DNA from: JAPOXR01 sp965219635 | Lineage (GTDB): Bacteria > Pseudomonadota > Alphaproteobacteria > Rhodobacterales > Rhodobacteraceae | Length of the DNA: 64,000 nt | Assembly: GCA_965219635.1 (NCBI GenBank) | Contig: OZ244783.1 | Coordinates: forward strand, 3,286,001 to 3,350,000 | Direction of reading: 5' to 3' | Program-made: the position numbers and the translations under genes | Part shown: one piece after another, positions 18,228 through 27,809 of the stretch | Layout of the letters: each line of letters opens with the position of its first letter | How positions within the stretch are numbered: the stretch's first letter is position 1 | Notes under the pieces: model-generated | What the model was told of the DNA's origin: nothing | Databases searched by the model: none | Seen by the model: only the letters and a program-made list of their open reading frames with translations

Positions 18228-19379
18228 ATGCATGCCAACTGGTCCTATCCGACATCGATAAGGTTCGGGGCAGGCAGAATATCGGAGCTTGCGGATGCCT
18301 GCCGTACCGCCGGTATCCGCAAACCGCTGCTGGTGACTGACCGGGGTCTCGCAAGCCTTCCCATTACTGGAACGGCACTGGACATTCTTGAAGATGGTGG
18401 GCTCGGCCGGTCACTCTTTTGCGATGTTGATCCCAACCCGTCGGAAAAGAACCTTGAAGCCGGACTTCGGGTATACGCAGATGGCGGATTCGACGGGGTT
18501 GTGGCATTTGGAGGCGGCTCCGGCATTGATCTCGGCAAGATGATTGCCTTCATGTCGGGCCAGGCCCGGCCGATATGGGACTTCGAAGACATTGGCGATT
18601 GGTGGACTCGTGCCGACAGTGATGCGATTGCGCCGATTGTGGCGGTCCCGACTACGGCGGGAACCGGTTCCGAAGTCGGCCGGGCGTCGGTAATCACCAA
18701 TTCACGCACGCATGTGAAGAAGATCATCTTTCACCCGAAAGTGTTGCCGACGGTGGTGATCTGCGACCCGGAACTCACGGTCGGCATGCCGCAGGCCGTG
18801 ACGGCCGGAACCGGCATGGATGCATTTGCTCATTGTCTTGAGGCCTACTGCTCGCCTCATTATCACCCGATGAGTCAGGGAATTGCCCTCGAGGGAATGA
18901 GCCTGGTGGCTGCCAATCTTCCCCGTGCCTATCGAGACGGTAGCGATCTTGAGGCGCGGGCCAACATGATGAGCGCGGCGTCAATGGGCGCCGTCGCATT
19001 CCAGAAGGGCCTGGGCGCGATCCATGCAGTGTCGCATCCAGTTGGTGCAATCTACGGCACGCATCATGGCACGACCAATGCGGTTGTCATGCCTCCTGTG
19101 TTGCTCTTCAATCAATCCCGTATCGCCGGCAAGCTCGGGGCCGTTGCCGACTACCTGAAAATCGCGGGTGGGTTTGATGGCTTTTTCGACTTCGTTCTCG
19201 AATTGAGAAGCGAACTCGGGATACCCGTCAATCTGCGAGAACTCGGCGCAGAGGCGGACAGGATCGAGGAGATGGCCGGGATGGCAATCGAGGATCCGAG
19301 TGCAGGCGGCAATCCAGTTCCGATGGATTTCAGCAACACGGTTGCTTTGTATCAGCGCTGCTTCGATTGGGAGCGGTGA
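18228..19379 (+). CDS. Iron-containing alcohol dehydrogenase
   Basis: This 383-residue enzyme belongs to family III metal-dependent dehydrogenases. The NAD-binding GGGSGIDLGK and the PTTAGTGSEVGRASV motif are present. The metal ligands appear in GTGMDAFAHCLEAYCS (Asp and His) and in HAVSHPVGAIYGTHHGTTNAVVMP (two His). The start ATG at 18228 has an AAAGGAGA ribosome site. An alcohol of the TRAP substrate is a plausible target because the aldehyde dehydrogenase is its direct upstream neighbour. Confidence 0.93.
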   Translation: MHANWSYPTSIRFGAGRISELADACRTAGIRKPLLVTDRGLASLPITGTALDILEDGGLGRSLFCDVDPNPSEKNLEAGLRVYADGGFDGVVAFGGGSGIDLGKMIAFMSGQARPIWDFEDIGDWWTRADSDAIAPIVAVPTTAGTGSEVGRASVITNSRTHVKKIIFHPKVLPTVVICDPELTVGMPQAVTAGTGMDAFAHCLEAYCSPHYHPMSQGIALEGMSLVAANLPRAYRDGSDLEARANMMSAASMGAVAFQKGLGAIHAVSHPVGAIYGTHHGTTNAVVMPPVLLFNQSRIAGKLGAVADYLKIAGGFDGFFDFVLELRSELGIPVNLRELGAEADRIEEMAGMAIEDPSAGGNPVPMDFSNTVALYQRCFDWER

Positions 19380-19410
19380 CGTCCGGGGGGAGTCCGGCCA
19401 ATTGTGCTGT

Positions 19411-21438
19411 TCAGAGAGAGGCCGCCAGCCGGGTTCCTTGATCGATTGCCTTCTTGGCATCAATTCCGGCCGCGCAATCAGCACCGCCAATCAGCCGGGG
19501 ATTCCGGCCAAGTTTCTGAAGCTGACTTGCGAGCAGGTTTTCTGGTTCCTGACCGGCACACAGGACAACCGTGTCGGCGGGAACCAGGCGTGATTGGCCG
19601 TCCGGATCGGAAACATGGACGCCGTCGCTGTCGATGAGGTCAAACTTCACGCCTGAGACGAACTTGACATTCTGCATGCGAAGCGATGCGCGGTGAATCC
19701 AGCGCGTGGTCCGTCCCAGGTTGCGCCCGGGTCCCCCAGTGCTGCGCTGAATCATGGTCACATTTCGGCTGGCGGTTCTGTGCGACGGGCCGCCCGGTTC
19801 CAGCCCGCCTCTTGCCAGTTGCGGATCCGTTATGCCCCAATCGGACAGCCAGCCAGCAAGATCAACAGTTGAACTCTGCCCGTCCCGAACCAGAAACTCG
19901 CTGACGTCGATGCCGATGCCGCCTCCCCCTATGACCGCCACGGTCTCGCCGGCAGGTTCCTTCAGTGACAGCAGTTCCGAATAGGTGAGCACATTCGGGC
20001 CATCCTGGCCGGGTATTGCCGGACGGCGCGGCCGGACCCCTGTGGCGATGACAATTTGGTCGTAATCAAGCAAATCGCCGGGCGACGGCCGTGAATCCAA
20101 CAGCAGTTCGACACCGCGCTCATGGAGCATGGTGTCAAACCACTCGACCAGCCCTCTGAATTCCTCTTTTCCGGGGACTCTCGATGCCAGGTTGAGCTGG
20201 CCCCCGATCCGGTCCTCCGCTTCATGCAATACGACCTTGTGGCCTCGCTCGGCCGCCGACAGGGCCGCGGCAAGTCCGGCGGGTCCAGCACCGACGACAG
20301 CAACCGAAACCGGCCTTGCAGCAGCCTCGAGCTCGAACACGGTCTCATTGCAGGCGCGAGGGTTGACTATGCAGGTCGCGATCTTGTCTTCGAAAGTATG
20401 ATCGAGACAGGCCTGATTGCAGGCAATGCACGGAGCAATGGTCTTTCGTCGTCCTCCGGCAGCCTTGTTTACAAATTCGGCATCCGCCAGGAACGGGCGC
20501 GCCATGGATACGAGATCGGCGCAATCCTCTGCCAGTATCTGCTCGGCAATCTCCGGTGTGTTGATCCGGTTGGTGGCTACGACCGGGATCGATACGGTCC
20601 GTTTGAGTTTGCCCGTAACCCAGGCGAACGCCATGCGCGGAACGCAGGTCGCAATGGTTGGCACCCGGGATTCATGCCAGCCGATGCCGGAATTGAATGC
20701 AGAAGCGCCCGCCGCTTCAATGCCGTGCGCCAGTTGCTCGACTTCATCCCAACTGGAGCCATCAGGAACAAGGTCGATGACTGAAATCCGGTAGATGATC
20801 AGAAAATCATCTCCGGTTGCGAGCCGGGTGCGGGTTACGGTCTCGACCGGCAGCCGCATCCTGCCTTCGTAGGTTCCACCCCAACGGTCGGTTCTGCGGT
20901 TGGTCCGGGCCACGAGGAACTGGTTGATGAAGTAGCCCTCCGAACCCATGATCTCGACACCGTCATAACCTGCCTCGCGGGCGCGGCAGGCAGTCGCTGC
21001 CATGTCATTGATCTGCTTTTCGATTCCGGCATCGTCGAGTTCATGCGGCGTGAACTTCGAGATCGGAGAGCGGATCGCGGATGGGGCAACGCAATCAGCG
21101 CCGTAGGCGTAACGGCCGGCATGCAGAATCTGCATGACGATCCGGCCACCGGCATCATGCACGCGTTCGGTGATGACGCGATGACCACTGATGTCGCCGG
21201 GTGACTCAAGACCAGGCGCTCCGGGGAACACGGCGCCCTCACGGTTGGGAGCAATGCCGCCGGTAATGATCAATTCCACACCGCCACGAACTCTCTCTGC
21301 ATAGAATTCCGCAGCGCGGTTCCAGTCGCCAGTGCGTTCGATCCCGGTATGCATGGAACCCATGACGAAACGGTTCGACATGGTGATGGGGCCCAATGCG
21401 ATCGGGGAGAAAAGACGCGGATACTCGTTCCCGCTCAT
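19411..21438 (-). CDS. FadH-like NADH:flavin oxidoreductase (old yellow enzyme with Fe-S and FAD/NAD domains)
   Basis: The 675-residue product has the architecture of 2,4-dienoyl-CoA reductase and trimethylamine dehydrogenase. An N-terminal FMN TIM barrel (to about residue 330) starts RLFSPIALGPITMSNRFVMG and contains the active-site region INQFLVARTNRRTDRWGG. It is followed by a 4Fe-4S motif CIACNQAC-x11-C and a C-terminal FAD/NAD-binding part with VAVVGAGPAGLAAALSAAERG and VAVIGGGGIGIDVSEF. It is convergent with the alcohol dehydrogenase gene. The substrate could be an unsaturated acyl-CoA or an amine; the sequence does not decide. Confidence 0.88.
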   Translation of the reverse strand: MSGNEYPRLFSPIALGPITMSNRFVMGSMHTGIERTGDWNRAAEFYAERVRGGVELIITGGIAPNREGAVFPGAPGLESPGDISGHRVITERVHDAGGRIVMQILHAGRYAYGADCVAPSAIRSPISKFTPHELDDAGIEKQINDMAATACRAREAGYDGVEIMGSEGYFINQFLVARTNRRTDRWGGTYEGRMRLPVETVTRTRLATGDDFLIIYRISVIDLVPDGSSWDEVEQLAHGIEAAGASAFNSGIGWHESRVPTIATCVPRMAFAWVTGKLKRTVSIPVVATNRINTPEIAEQILAEDCADLVSMARPFLADAEFVNKAAGGRRKTIAPCIACNQACLDHTFEDKIATCIVNPRACNETVFELEAAARPVSVAVVGAGPAGLAAALSAAERGHKVVLHEAEDRIGGQLNLASRVPGKEEFRGLVEWFDTMLHERGVELLLDSRPSPGDLLDYDQIVIATGVRPRRPAIPGQDGPNVLTYSELLSLKEPAGETVAVIGGGGIGIDVSEFLVRDGQSSTVDLAGWLSDWGITDPQLARGGLEPGGPSHRTASRNVTMIQRSTGGPGRNLGRTTRWIHRASLRMQNVKFVSGVKFDLIDSDGVHVSDPDGQSRLVPADTVVLCAGQEPENLLASQLQKLGRNPRLIGGADCAAGIDAKKAIDQGTRLAASL

Positions 21439-21510
21439 GCCAGCATCTACCGCTTCAAGGTTTCTTGCTTGCCGGCAGCCATTGCCCGGCTGCCGGGGCT
21501 GCCGAACGCC

Positions 21511-23244
21511 TTACAGATCCATATAGACGTGGCGTTCTTCGGAGGCGCCAGGGTGGGTCACCGCGCCATTGCGCGTCGCCCCGACCAACCGGGCGTATTT
21601 CCACAAGGCTCCCGATGCGTAGATTGTCTGCCTGGGGCCGCCCCACTCCTTGCGGCGTTGCTCCATCTCTCCATCAGTCAGGTCAACAGATATGGTGCCT
21701 GCCTTCGCATCAATCGAGATGACATCGCCAGTACGGATGAGGGCGATCGGGCCGCCATGCGCCGCCTCCGGTCCGACATGGCCGACGCAAAAGCCGCGCG
21801 TCGCGCCCGAAAACCGGCCATCAGTGATGAGCGCCACCTTCTTGCCCATTCCCTGTCCGGAGAGAGCGGCAGTGGTGGACAGCATTTCCCGCATTCCAGG
21901 ACCACCTGCCGGCCCTTCATTGCGGATGACGATGACTTCGCCCTCTTCGTATTCCCGATCCTTGACTGCGGCGAAGGCGTCCTCTTCGCATTCGAAGACA
22001 CGGGCCGGACCGGTGAACACCAGCTGCTCGTCGCTCATGCCGGCGACCTTGACGATGGCTCCCTCAGGAGCAAGGTTGCCCTTGAGGCCAACGACACCTC
22101 CCGTTTGCGAGATTGGAGTTTCGACCGGGTGGATCACCTTGCCGTCGGCCTCCCTCTCAACCATGTCGAGTTCCTCGCCCATGGTCCTGCCAGTGGCGAC
22201 AACGCAGTCTTCGTGAATGAGTCCTACCTTGCGCAGTTCGTTGAGAACGACCGGCACCCCACCGGCCTCGAACAGGTCCTTGGCGACATAGCTGCCGCCT
22301 GGCTTAAGGTCCACGAAGTAGGGCGTGTCCTTGAAGATGTCGCAAACATCAAACAGATCGAATTCGATTCCAGCCTCGTGCGCTATGGCTGGCAGGTGCA
22401 GGCCGGCATTGGTGGAGCCGCCTGTACAGGCGACGACCCTGGCGGCGTTTTCGAGCGACTTTCTGGTCACCACATCCCTGGAGCGAATGTTCTTTTCCAG
22501 GAGGCTCATGATGGCGACGCCGGAGGCTTCGCAATACTGGTCCCGGCTCTCGTAGGGGGCGGGCGCGCCGGATGAATTTGGCAATGCGAGGCCGATCGCT
22601 TCGGAAACGCAGGCCATGGTATTGGCAGTGAACTGGCCGCCGCAGGCGCCGGCCGAAGGACAGGCAACGCGTTCGATCACGGCGAGCGCTTCATCCGACA
22701 TCGTGCCTGCCTGGTGGCGTCCCACCGCCTCAAATACATCCTGGACAGTCAGATCCCTGCCATCAAGACGCCCCGGCAATATCGACCCGCCATAGATGAA
22801 AATGGAAGGCACATTCAGCCGGACCATCGCCATCATCATGCCTGGAAGTGACTTGTCGCATCCGGCAAGTCCGACAATTGCGTCATAGCAGTGCCCGCGC
22901 ATCGTCAGTTCGACCGTGTCGGCAATCGCCTCGCGTGATGCAAGCGAGGACCGCATGCCTTCATGGCCCATGGCAATCCCGTCAGTGACGGTAATGGTCG
23001 TGAACTCCCGCGGTGTGCCCTTGGCTGACTTGACTCCGAGTTTCACCGCCTGTGCCTGCCGGTTCAGTGCGATGTTGCAAGGAGCGGCTTCATTCCAGCA
23101 AGTGGCCACGCCGATGAATGGTTGGGCTATTTCATTGTCTGTAAGCCCCATGGCGTAATAGTAGGAGCGGTGCGGCGCACGGGCTGGTCCAACGCTTACG
23201 TGCCGGCTTGGAAGTCCCGATTTGTCTTGCTTGTTGCTGGTCAT
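21511..23244 (-). CDS. ilvD: Dihydroxy-acid dehydratase
   Basis: IlvD dehydrates 2,3-dihydroxy acids in valine, leucine and isoleucine synthesis. The 577-residue product has the Fe-S cluster and substrate motifs of the family: TCWNEAAPCN, GCDKSLPGMMMAMVRL, and ACPSAGACGGQFTANTMACV. The C-terminal half carries GRFSGATRGFCVGHVGPEA, as expected. I chose ATG at 23244, before TSNKQDKSGLPSRHVSVG, with an AGGA ribosome site; an in-frame opening from 23340 adds residues unlike the family. Related sugar-acid dehydratases share the fold, but the match to IlvD is good. Confidence 0.93.
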   Translation of the reverse strand: MTSNKQDKSGLPSRHVSVGPARAPHRSYYYAMGLTDNEIAQPFIGVATCWNEAAPCNIALNRQAQAVKLGVKSAKGTPREFTTITVTDGIAMGHEGMRSSLASREAIADTVELTMRGHCYDAIVGLAGCDKSLPGMMMAMVRLNVPSIFIYGGSILPGRLDGRDLTVQDVFEAVGRHQAGTMSDEALAVIERVACPSAGACGGQFTANTMACVSEAIGLALPNSSGAPAPYESRDQYCEASGVAIMSLLEKNIRSRDVVTRKSLENAARVVACTGGSTNAGLHLPAIAHEAGIEFDLFDVCDIFKDTPYFVDLKPGGSYVAKDLFEAGGVPVVLNELRKVGLIHEDCVVATGRTMGEELDMVEREADGKVIHPVETPISQTGGVVGLKGNLAPEGAIVKVAGMSDEQLVFTGPARVFECEEDAFAAVKDREYEEGEVIVIRNEGPAGGPGMREMLSTTAALSGQGMGKKVALITDGRFSGATRGFCVGHVGPEAAHGGPIALIRTGDVISIDAKAGTISVDLTDGEMEQRRKEWGGPRQTIYASGALWKYARLVGATRNGAVTHPGASEERHVYMDL

Positions 23245-24165
23245 GTTGGCTGGTCCTGCTGAAATTTCATCAGCGACCAAGTACTGCCTCGCGCCAACCG
23301 GTGCAAGCAAGCCCCGGCCAGAAAAGGGCATCAGCATCAATCAGGACCATGCTGCCAGCATGCGCGCCAACGGCTGGTGCGGTTTCGCCATCTTCTTCCC
23401 CTGGCCGCTACACGGCCGGCCAGAAACGAATTGGCAGCTTCAATTTGAGGTATGCCTAAGTTGATGGCCAGCGGAAGGCGGTCAGGAAGTCAGAATCTGC
23501 TGAACAATGGGGGCCTGTCATTACAGACCGTTTTATGTGGAAAACTGCAAATTTGTCTTTGTAGGAACTTGACACACTTTCGGAGTCCAACTCTATCGTT
23601 TGGCAGAACACGGCGAGTGGAATTCATCTTGCATGCCCGCACTCAACCTACACAGCAGAAGCTTGAGCATGCGCATGTGGTTCGAGCCCTCCTGGGAAGA
23701 CGTTTCCGCCAGGGTTTGGCAATTGGGCACCTGCGGTTGGCCAAAATGACAGGCCTGCAGTGGTGTTCTGCGATCGGTCTGGCCGATACAAACTACTTTG
23801 GGATGCCGCATGAGTGCGGTCAGAAGCTGAACCCAATACGGCCAAGTCGCAGCAATAATGCCCGAGAGGGGTTGATAAGCACGATCCTGCTAAGGGCCAA
23901 AAACGGTATGGTCTCACACCCGGCGCGGCTTCGAGACTGGAATTTCGAAAAACACTCCAAGTTGTTGTTTTATTGCCGGTTCAAGGCCAAATTGTCGAAG
24001 GATTGTCCGTTATGCAGCCCGCTGCGAAGCAGCTTCAGTGATCAACTGCGCAAACGATCGTTGTTTCAGGAACCGATGACTCCGGCCGGGTTCAACGACC
24101 GGAACTCAGAGGTAAGCGCTTATGAAACCTTCGCTTAGGTCAAACCCAAAGGAGCAGACCGCCGA
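23245..24165. other. Gene-poor interval between ilvD and the DNA adenine methyltransferase
   Basis: Over 900 bases contain no gene I can support. The longest frame, 23452-24138 on the plus strand, is open for 228 codons, but its product is rich in serine, arginine and leucine, has no recognisable domain and no convincing ribosome site. It may be decayed DNA linked with the methyltransferase that follows. The AAAGGAG at about 24148 is the likely ribosome site of that methyltransferase. Confidence 0.35.
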
Positions 24166-24978
24166 ATGAGGCCGCCAAAGCCAAAGCGGTTGATCGCGTT
24201 CGGATGGTATGGCGGGAAATTCTCGCACCTTGATTTTCTTCTGCCGCTGTTTCCCGGCGGGGCCGAGCACTTCTGCGATGTGTACGGTGGGTCGGCTGCG
24301 GTTTTGATGAATGTCGGTCCATATCCAGTCGAGACCTATAACGATATCGACTCCGAAGTCGTCAATTTCTTTTCGACGCTGCGCAGCCAACAAGGGAAGC
24401 TCATAAAGGCAATAGCGCTTACGCCATTCTCACGCGAGGAGCTCAAGCAGGCATGCTCTAATGAGCAGGGCCTTTCGAAACTGGAGCGGGCTCGCCGGTT
24501 CTACGTTCGTGCACGTCAGACGCGAACTGGCTTGGCACAAAGGAGCAGTAAGGGAAGATGGGCTCATTGCGTGTTGACTTCACGCGCTGGAATGGCCGGG
24601 GCAGTATCCCGGTGGTTGGGTTCAGTCGAAGCCCTTCCCGAGATTGCACAACGGTTTCAGCGGGTCCAAATCGAGAATGCGCCTGCTCTTGAAGTGATAG
24701 CTCGGTATGACACCGACGGAACCCTCTTCTATCTCGACCCGCCATATGTCCATGCCGCTCGTAGCGATGTATCCGCCTATGGCCATGAAATGGCTGATGC
24801 AGACCATGAACAGCTCGCCGAGACGCTCCGGGTCATAAAGGGCCGCGCCATAGTTTCGGGTTACCGCACCGAACTCTATGAACGGTTGTTTCGAGGCTGG
24901 AACCGTGTCGATGCACCGGTGCGCTTATGCCACTCTGTGCGTGCTCCGCGGCAAGAGTCGGTCTGGATGAACTTCTAA
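24166..24978 (+). CDS. Orphan DNA N6-adenine methyltransferase (Dam/D12 class)
   Basis: This 270-residue enzyme transfers a methyl group from SAM to adenine in DNA. The N-terminal FGWYGGKF is the SAM-binding motif of the D12 (Dam, T4 Dam, DpnM) class, and DPPY at residues 191-194 (FYLDPPYVH) is the catalytic motif. A CDVYGGSAAVLMN stretch at about residue 38 matches the region after motif I, where FxGGG is usual. The C-terminus RQESVWMNF resembles phage-encoded Dam proteins. No restriction endonuclease gene is adjacent, so it is an orphan, perhaps phage-derived. It lies in a gene-poor stretch unlike the coupled operons around it. Confidence 0.88.
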   Translation: MRPPKPKRLIAFGWYGGKFSHLDFLLPLFPGGAEHFCDVYGGSAAVLMNVGPYPVETYNDIDSEVVNFFSTLRSQQGKLIKAIALTPFSREELKQACSNEQGLSKLERARRFYVRARQTRTGLAQRSSKGRWAHCVLTSRAGMAGAVSRWLGSVEALPEIAQRFQRVQIENAPALEVIARYDTDGTLFYLDPPYVHAARSDVSAYGHEMADADHEQLAETLRVIKGRAIVSGYRTELYERLFRGWNRVDAPVRLCHSVRAPRQESVWMNF

Positions 24979-25369
24979 TGGATGGCCGTCGATGCCTTCA
25001 TAGAGTTAGACGCCGGGCAAAGCAGGTTGGCGGGACATTGGGCCGATGTTCGTGGGAATTGGATCCAACAAGTACTGCGTTAGATTCACAAGCAAGCTGT
25101 CCTTCAGCGTCCTTATTGTCTTCACCTTCTACGCTTAGGAAGACAGGACCAAGGAATTGAGATCAGAGATCAAGAAGTGGGACGACGGGGATTTCCTTGA
25201 GCTGATGATCATCGATAGATTTGTTCCCCCGTCTGGGATGAAAGACAGGTCGGCGCTATTGCCTGATGGATCCCTGATGATTGATCCAGCACCGAAGGGA
25301 GTCAATTTCCATCAAAGAGTCATACAGCAATAGGCCAACGCCAAGCGCCAATCTCGACATGTTGCAGTG
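24979..25369. other. Intergenic interval with possible gene remnant
   Basis: No intact gene is supported. One plus-strand frame runs from ATG at 25046 to TAG at 25136, and continues in the same frame from 25139 to TAG at 25331. The second part reads like a real protein segment (KKWDDGDFLELMIIDR) but has no start of its own apart from TTG at 25157. It may be the 3' end of a decayed gene broken by the first TAG. The identity of the supposed gene is unknown to me. Confidence 0.3.
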
Positions 25370-26134
25370 TCAAGCAGAAGCGAAAACTGAAGGGCTCATC
25401 CCCAACCTGCTTACCAGGAACGCATAACCTGCGTCGGAAATCGTTAGCGATCGGTCATCCCGTGATCGAATGACATGATTTCGTTCGATCATCCTCGCGC
25501 AAATCGCGGCGCCAAGTGCACCTGCGACATGAGGCAGCCGTTCTGTCCAGTCCAGACAGCGCGGACAGAGGCGGCGTTTCCGGGATCTTACCTCGCCCAG
25601 ATCAATGCCGAACTCCCTGTAGACCGGATGCTGAAAATCTGGAAGCAGGTAGCTGTCCCTTTCAAGCGTCAGTGCGCCCAATTCGACCAGTCTCTTGGAA
25701 ATCGCCACGCCGACCTGTCCTGCCAAGTGATCGTAACAGACCCTGGCCCTCCTCAGTTCCAGCTTGACGCTTCTGCGGAACTCCTGGACGTCGCCTGTGG
25801 GAATGCTGGTTGAAACATGCTCGACAAGCGATGCCACCTCTTCGTCATACAACTCGTAATAGTGAAACCGTCCGCACTTCCGCCTGAAGAGGAGCCCTGC
25901 ATTCACCAGTTCGCTGAGATGGCTGGAGGCCGTCTGGTTGGTCACATTGGCATGCCAGGCAAGCTCCTTGGCTGGCAGTGCCACGCCCCCCATCAGAGCC
26001 TGCAGTATTGCAACCCGGCTCTTGTGACCAAGGGCCTTGCCGAATTTGGCAAGGGGCATTTCGGTTCCCTGTAGATCATCTGCAGGATGAGCCTGAGAGT
26101 TCGTGCAGGCGGTACGGAAGTTGGCGTCATTCAT
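25370..26134 (-). CDS. ArsR-type winged-helix regulator with C-terminal extension
   Basis: This 254-residue DNA-binding protein has an ArsR winged helix at about residues 25-110: LGHKSRVAILQALMGG, AKELAWHANVTNQTASSHL, LVNAGLLFRRKCGRFHYYEL. The remaining 140 residues, including RRARVCYDHLAGQVGVAI, an RRLCPRCLDW pair of cysteines and LPHVAGALGAAICARM, match a group of longer ArsR-like proteins whose ligand is unknown. It follows the NIF3-like gene by 16 bases and is probably co-transcribed with it. The start may be internal at residue 26 (MPLAKFG). The target genes are not identified. Confidence 0.82.
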   Translation of the reverse strand: MNDANFRTACTNSQAHPADDLQGTEMPLAKFGKALGHKSRVAILQALMGGVALPAKELAWHANVTNQTASSHLSELVNAGLLFRRKCGRFHYYELYDEEVASLVEHVSTSIPTGDVQEFRRSVKLELRRARVCYDHLAGQVGVAISKRLVELGALTLERDSYLLPDFQHPVYREFGIDLGEVRSRKRRLCPRCLDWTERLPHVAGALGAAICARMIERNHVIRSRDDRSLTISDAGYAFLVSRLGMSPSVFASA

Positions 26135-26150
26135 CGCATCAAGGCCCCAA

Positions 26151-26633
26151 TCAGCGGTCTTCTACAGTAGCTGACGCCTGTATGGCGACTGCTCCGTGAA
26201 TTTGGTCCTTGTCATTCCTGTTCCAGTACCGGTTCGGATTGTCGGCAGAACTGATTCCGGCCAGGTAGTTCCATTTCTCGGCAATGGATATCGTTGGTTC
26301 CTCATGCACATGATGCCACGCAATGCACCGAAGGGCGGCCTTCAGTGACTCTGTGTCATGCGGTATCGCCAGCACGATCTCTGCCGATGGAACCTCTCGC
26401 ACTACCTCTTCTGCGCCGCCGTGAGCACCTGCTTCGTTCCTGAACCGTGTGGTTCCGGATCTCCTCACATACATACAGTGGCTATAGGCCCCTTGGATCA
26501 GCTCAAGATTGGCTTGCACTGCTGTGATCAGTTCGTCGAGCGAAGCCTCGGGTGTCTGCACCGTGATTTCCCATTTCTTCACGAGCGAAAACTCGGAACA
26601 GCTGATCAATTGTTCATCCTGAGGCATGTTCAA
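26151..26633 (-). CDS. NIF3/YqfO-like domain protein
   Basis: The 160-residue product has features of the PII-like domain found inside NIF3 family proteins, notably AYSHCMYVRRSGTTRFRNEAG and HVHEEPTISI, which resembles the conserved H-P-Y-E-E-P motif. The family binds metals or nucleotides in an unclear role; the name refers to its eukaryotic partner. The protein is shorter than a complete NIF3 (about 260), so it represents only the inserted domain. It is the first gene of a two-gene unit with the ArsR-type regulator. Confidence 0.6.
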   Translation of the reverse strand: MNMPQDEQLISCSEFSLVKKWEITVQTPEASLDELITAVQANLELIQGAYSHCMYVRRSGTTRFRNEAGAHGGAEEVVREVPSAEIVLAIPHDTESLKAALRCIAWHHVHEEPTISIAEKWNYLAGISSADNPNRYWNRNDKDQIHGAVAIQASATVEDR

Positions 26634-26861
26634 GAATCCTCAACAAATGAGCTGATCATCGTGAGCACTGCTGACAGGCCGTGTTTTGTCATCCGTGTCA
26701 GTCATTTTCGGCCCGGCTGTCAGAGGCGCCCGGCAATGCACCCGATATCCCGGTATTCTGGATGAAGCGGATTTCCGAAGAAGTGCCGGTGTAGCGTGAT
26801 TGCGTCCCATTGAATTGCAAGATGCCTGGGTCATGGAAGCCGTGCTTTCATTCGTAGACCA

Positions 26862-27809
26862 TCAAGAGACATCGGCCCGGTGGTTGGCGGTTGACTGGGA
26901 GTGCCCTTTCGTTTGCAAGGACCGGTCGGCTGCTTCTTTTGGATGCTTGCTGGAATGAGCAATGTAGATGGCTGCAACCGCGAGTATGATCGTTCCACCA
27001 ACCAGCACAGGGAGGCCCATTGCCTCTCCGAAGAGTAACCAAGCCCACACGGGGGCCAGTGGAATCTCGGTCAGGCCCACAAGTGCCGCAACCAATGCGG
27101 AAACCCGCTTCACTCCGATCAGGTAGACGCCGAAGCCCACGCCTACATTCAGGACGCCGTAAAGAAGCAACCAAAGATAATCGTGGGAATTGGCTTGTGC
27201 GAAAGTGGCAAACGGGGCGGTGGCCAACGCACCCAGAAAAGCCGAGAGATACGTTGCCTTGCTGCTGTCAGCATCCGGGAAGAACTTCGCTGCGACGGTC
27301 AGTGAAGCCATAAAGAACGTCATACCGAAAGCCAGCAGGAGGCCCAGAAAACTCGAGGACAGATCGTTGCCGGCCAGGATGAGGGCCACGCCAGCGGCCG
27401 ACAGCAAACAACACACGAGTGAAACGGTATCTGCCCGAGCTCCCAGAAAAATCAGGGAGAGAATGAAAGTCACGAGCGGCATCGTACCATAGATGAACGC
27501 CACATTTGCGATCGTGGTGAGGAAGAACGCGGAGATGAAGCATATCATTCCCGCCGTGGAGAGAACCGCAATCACCATCTCTCCCAGCGAGAAAGTGAAG
27601 GCCAAACGGACATTCGTGGTTCTCTTTGCGGCCATCGCAATGGCGAGTATGCACAACCCGCCAAACAGTGATCGCCAAAACAGTGTCGTTGGAATATCCG
27701 TGGAAACCACACGCGTGAACAGCCCGGCGGTACTCCACGACAACGCCGCAACCAGAACGAGCAAGATACCCACTCCATCTGAACTGGACATTTCCCGAAG
27801 TTTGATCAT
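26862..27809 (-). CDS. DMT superfamily (EamA) transporter
   Basis: This 315-residue inner-membrane protein has about ten transmembrane helices in two EamA repeats. The first repeat starts GILLVLVAALSWSTAGLFTRVV, with TTLFWRSLFGGLCILAIAM after it; the second repeat ends LTEIPLAPVWAWLLFGEAMGLPVLVGG. Such proteins export or import metabolites, often amino acids or drugs; the substrate is not predictable. It is 228 bases from the NIF3-like gene, transcribed on the same strand, and probably has its own promoter. Confidence 0.88.
   Translation of the reverse strand: MIKLREMSSSDGVGILLVLVAALSWSTAGLFTRVVSTDIPTTLFWRSLFGGLCILAIAMAAKRTTNVRLAFTFSLGEMVIAVLSTAGMICFISAFFLTTIANVAFIYGTMPLVTFILSLIFLGARADTVSLVCCLLSAAGVALILAGNDLSSSFLGLLLAFGMTFFMASLTVAAKFFPDADSSKATYLSAFLGALATAPFATFAQANSHDYLWLLLYGVLNVGVGFGVYLIGVKRVSALVAALVGLTEIPLAPVWAWLLFGEAMGLPVLVGGTIILAVAAIYIAHSSKHPKEAADRSLQTKGHSQSTANHRADVS

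Noticed and set aside
23452..24138. Open frame of 228 codons on the plus strand
   Set aside because: No recognisable domain, unusual composition and no good ribosome site; competing frames on the other strand are equally open.
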